NCBI GenBank assembly: GCA_947455585.1
Contig: CANGOY010000085.1
Location: forward strand, 1-7,398
Source of the DNA: Comamonadaceae bacterium
GTDB lineage: Bacteria; Pseudomonadota; Gammaproteobacteria; Burkholderiales; Burkholderiaceae_C
Direction: 5' to 3'
Length of the DNA stretch: 7,398 bases
Shown here in pieces: positions 1 to 5,549 of this stretch. Numbering within the stretch: the first letter of the stretch is position 1; every line of letters begins with the position of its first letter. The notes beneath the pieces were generated by a model. The model saw nothing but the letters and a program-made list of their open reading frames with translations, was not told the DNA's origin and made no database searches. Both the position numbers and the translations under genes were made by a program.

Positions 1-698
1 ATGGGCAGCAATTGCGTGGGCTCTTGGCCTGTCAATTGGCGGTAGGCCACCTTCTTGTTGGCCAAGTTGTTTTCGTGTGTGAGCACATGGGCGCGAATTT
101 CAGACACACGGGCGTTGGCCTCTTGCACGTCCATCACGCTGGCATCGCCCACGGATTGACGCTTGCTGATTTCAGCGGCAGCTTGCTGCATGGCTTTTTG
201 CTGGCGTTGCAGTACGGTGAGGGTTTGTTCAGCGCCCACCACATCAAAGTAGCGTTGCGCTGTGCGCATGATGAGGGCTTGCTGGGCTTGCTGCCATTGG
301 GTTTGTGTGATTTGTGCGGACAGCTCGAGCTGCTTGCTTTGCGCTTCGCGCTCTGGGCTGATCCATGCTTTTTGTGCGCCGATGCTGGCACGTGTCAAAG
401 CGCCTGCATTCACATTCGTTTTGAATGTCATGTCGCTCATCATTCCCGGAACTTCTGCTCCTTTGATTCGGCTGTCTGCGCCGCCCATGCCCACTGTACC
501 GCCGGCGGACACCATCGGCGCCCACAAAGCTTTGGCTTGTTCTTGTCTGAACGCGGCCTGCTCGTGCAATGCACGTGCGGCAGCGATTTCTGGATCACGG
601 GTAAGCGCTGCTTGCCACGCACCCATCAAGTCGGCGGCGTGTGCAGCAGAGGTGATGCCAGCCAAGGCAAGCGCGGCAATGAGGGGTAAGCGTTTCAT
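1..698 (-). CDS. TolC-type outer-membrane efflux channel, 5' part (3' end outside window)
   Basis: This is the outer-membrane channel component of a tripartite efflux system, forming a trimeric barrel with a periplasmic alpha-helical tunnel. The frame is open from the ATG at 698 to the left edge, giving 232 codons, about half of a usual 420-480 aa protein. Residues 1-21 form a classic signal peptide (MKRLPL, hydrophobic core, AHA cleavage site before Ala22). There is no lipobox Cys, so it is TolC-like rather than an OprM-type lipoprotein. The mature start (DLMGAWQAALTRDPEIAAAR) is the typical first helix of the OEP domain. Residues about 115-225 are Gln/Ala-rich heptad-like helices (QITQTQWQQAQQALIMRTAQ, then LQRQQKAMQQAAAEISKRQ), as in the tunnel helices. 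The start is fixed by a GGAG eight bases upstream and by ATGA overlap with the RND stop, so the two are translationally coupled. The substrate follows the pump and is unknown. Confidence 0.9.
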   Translation of the reverse strand, partial: MKRLPLIAALALAGITSAAHAADLMGAWQAALTRDPEIAAARALHEQAAFRQEQAKALWAPMVSAGGTVGMGGADSRIKGAEVPGMMSDMTFKTNVNAGALTRASIGAQKAWISPEREAQSKQLELSAQITQTQWQQAQQALIMRTAQRYFDVVGAEQTLTVLQRQQKAMQQAAAEISKRQSVGDASVMDVQEANARVSEIRAHVLTHENNLANKKVAYRQLTGQEPTQLLP

Positions 699-3600
699 GC
701 GTGTTCTCCAGAAATGACAGAGATTGGCTTGTTCTTGAAAGCCATGAAATAGAGCAACGGAATCACCAACAAGGTGAGTGCGGTCGAGACAAAAATGCCG
801 AAGATGAGCGAGATGGCCAAGCCATTGAAGATCGGGTCATCCAAGATAAAGAATGCCCCCATCATCGCGGCCAAGCCTGTCAACACAATCGGTTGTGCAC
901 GGGTGATGGCTGACGCCACCACGGCATCTTTGAGTGCAACACCTTGCGAGACTTGCAAGCGGATGAAGTCCACCAGCAAGATTGAGTTGCGCACGATGAT
1001 GCCGGCCAAAGCGATCATGCCAATCATGGATGTGGCGGTGTAGGGTGCACCCAGCAAGGCGTGGCCGGGCATCACACCAATGATGGTGAGCGGAATAGGT
1101 GCCATGATGATGAGCGGCACGAGGTAAGAGCCAAACTGCGCCACAACTAGCAAATAAATGAGCACCAAACCCACAGCATAGGCAGCACCCATGTCGCGGA
1201 AGGTTTCATACGTCATCTGCCATTCGCCGTCCCACTTCACGGCGTAGTGTTGGTAAGGATCTGTCGGTTGTTGAATGAAGTATTCGTCCACAGGCTTGCC
1301 ATTGGGCGTTTGTATTTGGTTCAAACCACTGCGCATGCCAAACATGCCGTACAGCGGGCTGTCGACCTTGCCAGCCATGTCGCCCACAACATAGGTGACG
1401 GGCAGCAAGTCTTTGTGATAAATCGGCTGTTCGCGCTGGGTGTCACTGATGGTGACGAGCTGTCGGATGGGTACGATTTCGCGTTGCGAGTTACGCACGC
1501 CAAGGCTGAGCAGTTTGTCCAAAGAGTCTTGCTCGCTCTTGGGCAATCGAATGACGATGGCACCTGCGTATTTGTTTTGGTCGTGCGCGTAGACGGTCGA
1601 CTCACCTGCCAATGCCGCACGCAAGGTACTGACGATGGCTTGTTGCGACACGCCCATTTGCGCTGCCTTTTGGCGGTTGATCAACAGCACGTGGCGAGGT
1701 GCTGCGCTGATGGTGCTGTCGTCTACATCCACCACGCCTTGTTGTGCGTTAAACATTGCACGTACAGATTTGGCCACTTGATTGCGCCCTTCGTCTGTGG
1801 GACCGTACACCTCAGCCACGATGGGGGCCAACACAGGTGGGCCTGGTGGCACTTCAATCACTTTGACATTCGCGTTGAACTGTTTGCCAATGGCTTGCAA
1901 GGCAGGGCGCTCACGCGTGGCAATGATGTGGCTTTGCGCCTTGCGCAAGTGTTTGTCTTGCAGGTTGACTTGAATATCACCCACGTTGCCGCCACTGCGT
2001 AAATAGTATTGACGCACCAAACCGTTGAAGTTGATGGGGGCGCTCAAGCCTGCGTAGGCTTGGTAGTGGGTTACCTCTGGCACGGTGGCCAAATGAGCCC
2101 CCAAGGCACGCAGTACTTTTTCGGTTTCTTCCACGCGGGTGCCCGCAGGCATGTCAACCACGACTTGGAATTCAGACTTGTTGTCAAACGGCAGCATCTT
2201 CAAAGCTACAAACCCAGCTACTGGTAAAGCCACAGACACCACGATGGCACCCAGCACAGTAGCACCAAGGCGCCAGCGGTTCCGTTGCCCAGATAGGTCA
2301 TTCAAGAAGGGCGTGAACACGCGGTTGAAAAAACGTGTGAGCCATTGTTTGAATGGGCTTTTTTTCTCAGCGTCGTGTGCAGGCGTTGCTTGCATCCAAA
2401 TCCGAGCTAACCAAGGTGTGACCACAAACGCCACGGCCAGCGACAACAACATGCCCATGCTGGCGTTGATGGGGATTGGGCTCATGTAGGGGCCCATCAA
2501 GCCCGACACAAACGCCATGGGCAGTAAGGCTGCAATCACGGTGAAAGTGGCAAGGATGGTGGGTGCGCCCACTTCGTCGACTGCCCCAGGAATGATTTGT
2601 GTGAGCGTTTTATGAGGGAATAAACCTTGATGGCGATGGATATTTTCTACAACCACTATGGCATCGTCCACCAAGATGCCGATAGAGAAAATCAACGCAA
2701 ACAGCGACACGCGGTTGAGCGTGAAGCCCCAGGACCAAGACGCAAACAGCGTGACCGTCAAGGTCAAAATCACGGCTGTGCCCACGATGGCGGCTTCGCG
2801 GCGGCCCAAAGCAATGAACACCAGGACCACCACAGACGCGGTGGCAAACAGCAGCTTTTGAATCAGCTTCTTCGCTTTGTCATTGGCGGTTTCGCCGTAG
2901 TTGCGCGTGGTAGTGACTTCAACGTTTGCCGGAATCTTGCTTTGCTTGAGTGTGGTGACTTGCGCCAACACAGCATCAGCCACCTCAATGGCGTTTTCGC
3001 CGGGCTTCTTAGTGATGGCGATGGTCACTGCGGTGCGTTCGCTTGGTTTGGCACCTGCCACGCCATGCCACACGGCGGTGTTGGCTTGTGCACCGCCATC
3101 ACGCACTTGGGCAATGTCATGCACATGCAGAGGTGTACCCGCACGCACGCCCACCACCAAGCTGGCCACATCTTTGGCACTGCTCAAGAAAGGACCCGAT
3201 TCAATGGCAATGGCTTGTTGGTCGACCAGCAAATCACCCACCGGTGCGCCCAAGTGCGCCGCTTGCAATGCCATGCGCAGCTCGGGCACGGTGATGCCAG
3301 CGGCTTGCATGCGTGCAGGGTCGATGTCAATTTGAATGGTGCGCGATGGGCCACCCACAGTGGTGACCTCGCGTGTGCCTTTGACGCGTTTCAAATCGAT
3401 CTCAATGTTTTGTGCAATGCGCTCTAGCTCAAACGCGCTCAGGTCGGTGTCCTTGCCGTGCAAGGTGAGCGAAATGATAGGCACATCGTCAATGCCTTTG
3501 GGTTTGATGAGGGGTTGCAACACCCCCAAGCCTTTGGGAAGCCAATCGGCATGCGAGTTGACCGTGTCATACAAACGCACCAAGGCTTCGGTGCGTGCCA

Positions 3601-3919
3601 CGCCCACCTTGTATTGCACGGTCACTACCGACATGCCGGGCTGCGAGACTGACATGACGTGTTCGACACCGGCAATTTGCGACAGCACTTGCTCGGCAGG
3701 GCCTGACACCATTTGCTCCACATCCTTCACGGATGCGCCCGGGAAGGGGATCAGCACATTGGCCATGGTCACGTTGATCTGCGGCTCTTCTTCACGCGGC
3801 GTCACCAGTACGGCGAATACACCGAGTAGAAAGCACACCAGTGCGAGCAGCGGCGTGATCTGTGAAGCTTGAAACATGTGGGCCAATCGCCCTGAGATAC
3901 GGAGTTTGGAATCATTCAT
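695..3919 (-). CDS. RND-superfamily efflux pump, inner-membrane permease (AcrB/HAE-1-like)
   Basis: This is a proton-driven inner-membrane permease of a tripartite efflux pump. At 1074 aa it has the usual full length (1020-1080). A short cytoplasmic N-terminus is followed by TM1 (about 22-40) and the porter start TPREEEPQI. TM2-TM6 span about 355-505, then a second periplasmic half, then TM8-TM12 from about 910 to 1060. TM4 carries GILVDDAIVVVEN with the paired Asp418/Asp419 of the proton relay. This matches drug/organic-compound (HAE-1) pumps; heavy-metal (HME, CzcA/CusA) pumps lack the paired aspartates. TM10 carries GIIVRNSILLVDF. Other landmarks are PPGPPVLAPI (691-700) and a KWDGEW segment (895-900) before TM8, which I associate with a poorly characterised AcrB-like subgroup. 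It is the first gene of its transcript, divergent from arsR, and its stop overlaps the TolC start. No good Shine-Dalgarno precedes the ATG at 3919. The substrate cannot be read from the sequence. Confidence 0.95.
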   Translation of the reverse strand: MNDSKLRISGRLAHMFQASQITPLLALVCFLLGVFAVLVTPREEEPQINVTMANVLIPFPGASVKDVEQMVSGPAEQVLSQIAGVEHVMSVSQPGMSVVTVQYKVGVARTEALVRLYDTVNSHADWLPKGLGVLQPLIKPKGIDDVPIISLTLHGKDTDLSAFELERIAQNIEIDLKRVKGTREVTTVGGPSRTIQIDIDPARMQAAGITVPELRMALQAAHLGAPVGDLLVDQQAIAIESGPFLSSAKDVASLVVGVRAGTPLHVHDIAQVRDGGAQANTAVWHGVAGAKPSERTAVTIAITKKPGENAIEVADAVLAQVTTLKQSKIPANVEVTTTRNYGETANDKAKKLIQKLLFATASVVVLVFIALGRREAAIVGTAVILTLTVTLFASWSWGFTLNRVSLFALIFSIGILVDDAIVVVENIHRHQGLFPHKTLTQIIPGAVDEVGAPTILATFTVIAALLPMAFVSGLMGPYMSPIPINASMGMLLSLAVAFVVTPWLARIWMQATPAHDAEKKSPFKQWLTRFFNRVFTPFLNDLSGQRNRWRLGATVLGAIVVSVALPVAGFVALKMLPFDNKSEFQVVVDMPAGTRVEETEKVLRALGAHLATVPEVTHYQAYAGLSAPINFNGLVRQYYLRSGGNVGDIQVNLQDKHLRKAQSHIIATRERPALQAIGKQFNANVKVIEVPPGPPVLAPIVAEVYGPTDEGRNQVAKSVRAMFNAQQGVVDVDDSTISAAPRHVLLINRQKAAQMGVSQQAIVSTLRAALAGESTVYAHDQNKYAGAIVIRLPKSEQDSLDKLLSLGVRNSQREIVPIRQLVTISDTQREQPIYHKDLLPVTYVVGDMAGKVDSPLYGMFGMRSGLNQIQTPNGKPVDEYFIQQPTDPYQHYAVKWDGEWQMTYETFRDMGAAYAVGLVLIYLLVVAQFGSYLVPLIIMAPIPLTIIGVMPGHALLGAPYTATSMIGMIALAGIIVRNSILLVDFIRLQVSQGVALKDAVVASAITRAQPIVLTGLAAMMGAFFILDDPIFNGLAISLIFGIFVSTALTLLVIPLLYFMAFKNKPISVISGEHA

Positions 3920-3943
3920 GGCGTTTATTCTATAAATAATCGT

Positions 3944-3972
3944 CTGATTATTTAACTAAACAATTAAATAAT
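3944..3972 (+). promoter_or_regulatory. Candidate sigma-70 promoter of the arsR-rhodanese-osmC operon
   Basis: CTGATT (3944-3949) as a weak -35, a 17-base spacer and AATAAT (3967-3972) as -10 form a near mirror image of the pump promoter. The predicted start is about 3979, some 24 bases before the ATG at 4003. A competing -10, TACAAT at 3991-3996, matches consensus better but has no convincing -35 and would leave almost no leader. No clear Shine-Dalgarno precedes this gene. Confidence 0.35.
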
Positions 3973-3974
3973 CA
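3945..3974. repeat. 11-bp perfect inverted repeat, 8-bp spacer, centre of the divergent intergenic region
   Basis: TGATTATTTAA at 3945-3955 is the exact reverse complement of TTAAATAATCA at 3964-3974, around an 8-base spacer (CTAAACAA). The arms are the inner half-sites of the two candidate operators, paired the other way round. The stem is almost purely A/T and lacks a following T-run, so it reads as a protein-binding dyad rather than a terminator. Confidence 0.75.
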
Positions 3975-3975
3975 A
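3947..3975 (-). promoter_or_regulatory. Candidate sigma-70 promoter of the RND-TolC transcript
   Basis: On the minus strand, a -35-like TTGATT (3975-3970) is followed by a 17-base spacer and a -10-like AATAAT (3952-3947, five of six to consensus). This predicts a start near 3940 and a leader of about 20 bases before the RND ATG. Both boxes fall inside the TAAATAATC half-sites, so a bound repressor would block RNA polymerase directly. It is called from consensus only. Confidence 0.45.
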
Positions 3976-4002
3976 TCACTTAAATAGTTTTACAATTTGC
4001 TT

Positions 4003-4365
4003 ATGACCCAACTTCCAGAGCAAGCCATCGATCGTGTGGCTAACTACTTCCAAGCGCTGGCCGAGCCCACGCGCTTGCGCATCTTGAACCTGTTGCGCGA
4101 GGCTGAGCACAACGTGGGCGAGTTGGCTGAAGCCTGTGGCTACACGGCTGCCAATATGTCGCGCCATTTGGCTGTGTTGATGCAGCAAGGATTCGTCAAG
4201 CGCGAAGGCCGTGGCACCAGTGTGTATTACCAAATTGCGGACCCCACCATTTACGCCTTGTGCGATTTGGTCTGCGACCGCATTGCCCAACAGCACTCAG
4301 AACAAGCGTGGCCCACAGCCATGGCCCTTAAAAAACGTAATACCACCACAAGGAAAGCCGCATGA
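4003..4365 (+). CDS. ArsR/SmtB-family winged-helix transcriptional regulator
   Basis: This is a cytoplasmic dimeric repressor of 120 aa, normal for the family. The helix core ALAEPTRLRILNLL (residues 18-31) and the recognition region CGYTAANMSRHLAVL (45-59) are classic, followed by the wing KREGRGTSVYYQIADP (66-81) and a C-terminal helix ALCDLVCDRIAQ (85-96). Cysteines are Cys45 at the end of helix 3, and Cys87 and Cys91 in the last helix. The metal-binding helix 3 motif ELCVCDL is absent. The Cys that BigR/SqrR/YgaV-type sulfur sensors carry in an ILC motif is replaced by ILN (Asn29), so it fits neither classic sensor class. I chose ATG 4003 over an in-frame TTG at 3997, which adds only two residues. 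It is divergent from the RND pump and overlaps the rhodanese by ATGA. Probable targets are its own operon and the pump; the inducer is unknown, with a thiol-reactive or sulfur species most likely from context. Confidence 0.93.
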   Translation: MTQLPEQAIDRVANYFQALAEPTRLRILNLLREAEHNVGELAEACGYTAANMSRHLAVLMQQGFVKREGRGTSVYYQIADPTIYALCDLVCDRIAQQHSEQAWPTAMALKKRNTTTRKAA

Positions 4366-4742
4366 AAACCGCCCACGATTTGGTTGCCCAAGCCAAGAAA
4401 GCAGTTCAAGAGATTTCTGTCGATCAAGCTGTCATGGCCATTCAGTCGTGTGATGTGCTGATTGATGTGCGCGAAACCGACGAATATTTGGCGGGTCATT
4501 TGCCTGGCGCCATGCACATGTCGCGTGGCATGTTGGAATTCAAGATGGCGGGCAACCCCAAGATGCAATCGCGTGACCTGAACATCGTGCTGTATTGCAA
4601 AACCAGTGGCCGTGCGGCTTTGAGTGCTAAGTCACTTGCTGAGATGGGCTATACCCACATTCAATCCATCGCTGGGGGCATTGACGCTTGGGTGGCTGCA
4701 GGGCACGAAGTGTTCAAGCCTGCACAGCCTTCATTTGAATAA
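4362..4742 (+). CDS. Single-domain rhodanese-like sulfurtransferase
   Basis: This 126 aa protein has one rhodanese domain and no signal peptide, so it is cytoplasmic. Rhodaneses move sulfane sulfur through a persulfide on the active-site Cys. The N-terminal CH2A-like segment DVLIDVRETDEYLAGHLPGA (31-50) is canonical. The active-site loop is Cys79-K-T-S-G-R84, a six-residue loop starting with Cys and ending with Arg, so the enzyme should be competent for sulfur transfer and is not a Cys-less regulatory domain. The C-terminal IAGGIDAWVAAGHEV is the usual closing element. The ATG overlaps the arsR stop, with AGGAAA (4351-4356) as ribosome site. Co-transcription with an ArsR regulator, an OsmC protein and an AhpD-like protein suggests handling of persulfide, polysulfide or thiosulfate. 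The actual donor and acceptor are unknown. Confidence 0.93.
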   Translation: MKTAHDLVAQAKKAVQEISVDQAVMAIQSCDVLIDVRETDEYLAGHLPGAMHMSRGMLEFKMAGNPKMQSRDLNIVLYCKTSGRAALSAKSLAEMGYTHIQSIAGGIDAWVAAGHEVFKPAQPSFE

Positions 4743-4757
4743 ATCAAGGAAAAGCCT

Positions 4758-5204
4758 ATGTCAGGAAAAACTATACGCGTTGAGCTATCGCAACGGCATG
4801 ACTACCGGTTCGACATACCATTTGACGACGCAATGCCCGTGCTCACCAGCGACGAGCCCGCTCCCCTAGGAACAGGTTTAGGGCCATCGCCTGTGCAAAT
4901 GCTTTGTGCAGCTGTTGGGAACTGTTTGTCTGACTCCTTGTTGTTTGCGTTTCGCAAATTCAAACAAGAACCTAGCCCAATCCAGTGCGTGGTGACGGCT
5001 GAAATTGGACGCAACGATGACAACCGTTTGCGCGTGTTACACATGAATGCGCAAATTCGTATGGGCGTGCTGGCCGCGTCGCTAGACCAGGTGGACCACG
5101 TGTTGGCACAGTTTGAAGAGTTTTGTACGGTCACGCAAAGTGTGCGTCAAGGCATTCCCATCACAGTGGAAGTGTTTGACAGCGCTGGGCAGCAACTGAA
5201 GTAA
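4758..5204 (+). CDS. OsmC/Ohr-family protein (Cys-based peroxidase-like)
   Basis: This 148 aa cytoplasmic protein matches the 135-150 aa of the OsmC/Ohr family. Its characterised members reduce organic hydroperoxides with two cysteines and are recharged by lipoyl groups. The two family cysteines are present: Cys56 in GNCLSDSLL at the start of the central helix and Cys123 in EEFCTVTQSVRQGI. The GxGPSPVQMLCAAVGNC stretch (40-56) is the family's helix-capping signature. It looks closer to the general OsmC/YhfA-like branch than to Ohr proper, so substrates other than peroxides are possible. AAGGA (4746-4750), seven bases before the ATG, is the ribosome site. It lies 15 bases after the rhodanese and 18 before the AhpD-like gene, so the genes are co-transcribed. 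Cys50 and Cys77 are additional and not family-conserved to my knowledge. Confidence 0.9.
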   Translation: MSGKTIRVELSQRHDYRFDIPFDDAMPVLTSDEPAPLGTGLGPSPVQMLCAAVGNCLSDSLLFAFRKFKQEPSPIQCVVTAEIGRNDDNRLRVLHMNAQIRMGVLAASLDQVDHVLAQFEEFCTVTQSVRQGIPITVEVFDSAGQQLK

Positions 5205-5222
5205 TTTGGAGAGGACCTCACC

Positions 5223-5524
5223 ATGAGTACGTTTGATCATGCCAATTTGATGCAAGGCATCAACGAGTGCTTGACGCCCTTTCGTAAATCGCAATCCGAA
5301 GCTATGCAAGGCTTTGGGCAACTGGCGCGTGCCTCTATGGCCGAGGGTGCTATCAATGCCAAAAACAAAGAGCTGATCGCTTTGGCCATTGGTATCACGC
5401 AGCACTGCTCTGGTTGTGTGGGATTTCATGTGAAGGCTTTGCGTAAATCTGCGTGTACATGGGCGGTGGCCCTGCGTTGATGTATTCGGCCGAAGCCCTC
5501 AAGGCTTGGGACACATTGGCTTAA
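5223..5524 (+). pseudogene. AhpD/carboxymuconolactone-decarboxylase-like gene, broken by internal deletion and frameshift
   Basis: The intact family member is an all-helical alkylhydroperoxidase-D-like protein of about 112 aa. The frame from ATG 5223 (ribosome site GGAGAGGA at 5208-5215) encodes the N-terminal part, including the active site Cys62-S-G-Cys65-xxx-His69. Glu50 lies 12 residues before Cys62, the same spacing as the catalytic Glu-Cys-Cys-His set of AhpD. After VKALRK (residue 75) the frame goes wrong and stops at 5480. The missing C-terminus is found in another plus-strand frame at 5453-5524: VYMGGGPALMYSAEALKAWD, then TLA and stop. Only five bases (TCTGC) lie between the two parts where about 14-15 codons (a segment like LGATREEIAEALGVA) are expected. 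A deletion of roughly 37-43 bp, congruent to 1 mod 3, explains this. The 85 aa product would keep the active site but lose the last helices. A sequencing or assembly error is possible. Confidence 0.85.
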
Positions 5525-5534
5525 TTTTTATAAA
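5506..5534 (+). promoter_or_regulatory. Candidate sigma-70 promoter for ccoG
   Basis: TTGGGA (5506-5511), a 17-base spacer and TATAAA (5529-5534) give a reasonable sigma-70 match inside the 3' end of the AhpD-like gene. The predicted start near 5541 leaves only about 9 bases before the ccoG ATG. This would be a very short leader, and no Shine-Dalgarno is visible. Read-through from the upstream operon is the alternative, since no terminator lies between. Confidence 0.3.
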
Positions 5535-5549
5535 TCACGATTGCTTTTT

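Larger units (their letters stand above)
3933..3986. promoter_or_regulatory. Candidate ArsR-family operator: repeated TAAATAATC half-sites
   Basis: A perfect inverted repeat has arms TAAATAATC (3933-3941) and GATTATTTA (3946-3954) around a 4-base spacer. A second exact TAAATAATC lies at 3965-3973. After another 4-base spacer comes a degenerate partner, ACTTAAATA (3978-3986, 6 of 9 matching). This gives two sites of equal 9-4-9 geometry with centres 32 bp apart, about three helical turns. They cover the intergenic space between the RND pump and the arsR-type gene. Dyad sites overlapping the promoter are usual for ArsR-family repressors. That the adjacent regulator binds here is inference. Confidence 0.6.

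Noticed and set aside
12..689. Long plus-strand open frame (225 codons) opposite the TolC gene
   Set aside because: The translation is rich in Cys and His with no recognisable domain. The minus-strand frame has a signal peptide and TolC helices, so this is a shadow.
1247..3427. Long plus-strand open frames (251 and 266 codons) opposite the RND gene
   Set aside because: They are low-quality translations antisense to a fully conserved RND protein, with no ribosome sites or domains.
695..3919. Heavy-metal (CzcA/CusA) assignment of the RND pump because an ArsR-family gene is adjacent
   Set aside because: TM4 reads GILVDDAIVVVEN with paired aspartates, the HAE-1 drug-type signature, and the regulator lacks the classic metal-binding helix 3 motif.
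3945..3974. Inverted repeat as a transcription terminator between the divergent genes
   Set aside because: The stem is nearly all A/T, the loop is 8 bases, no T-run follows, and both flanking genes start rather than end here.
5223..5480. The 85-residue AhpD-like frame as a natural short protein
   Set aside because: The expected family C-terminus is present in another frame directly downstream and ends in its own stop, which points to a deletion with frameshift.
5525..5549. FNR/FixK-type box upstream of ccoG
   Set aside because: I looked for TTGAT-N4-ATCAA in the short gap before ccoG and found no acceptable match.
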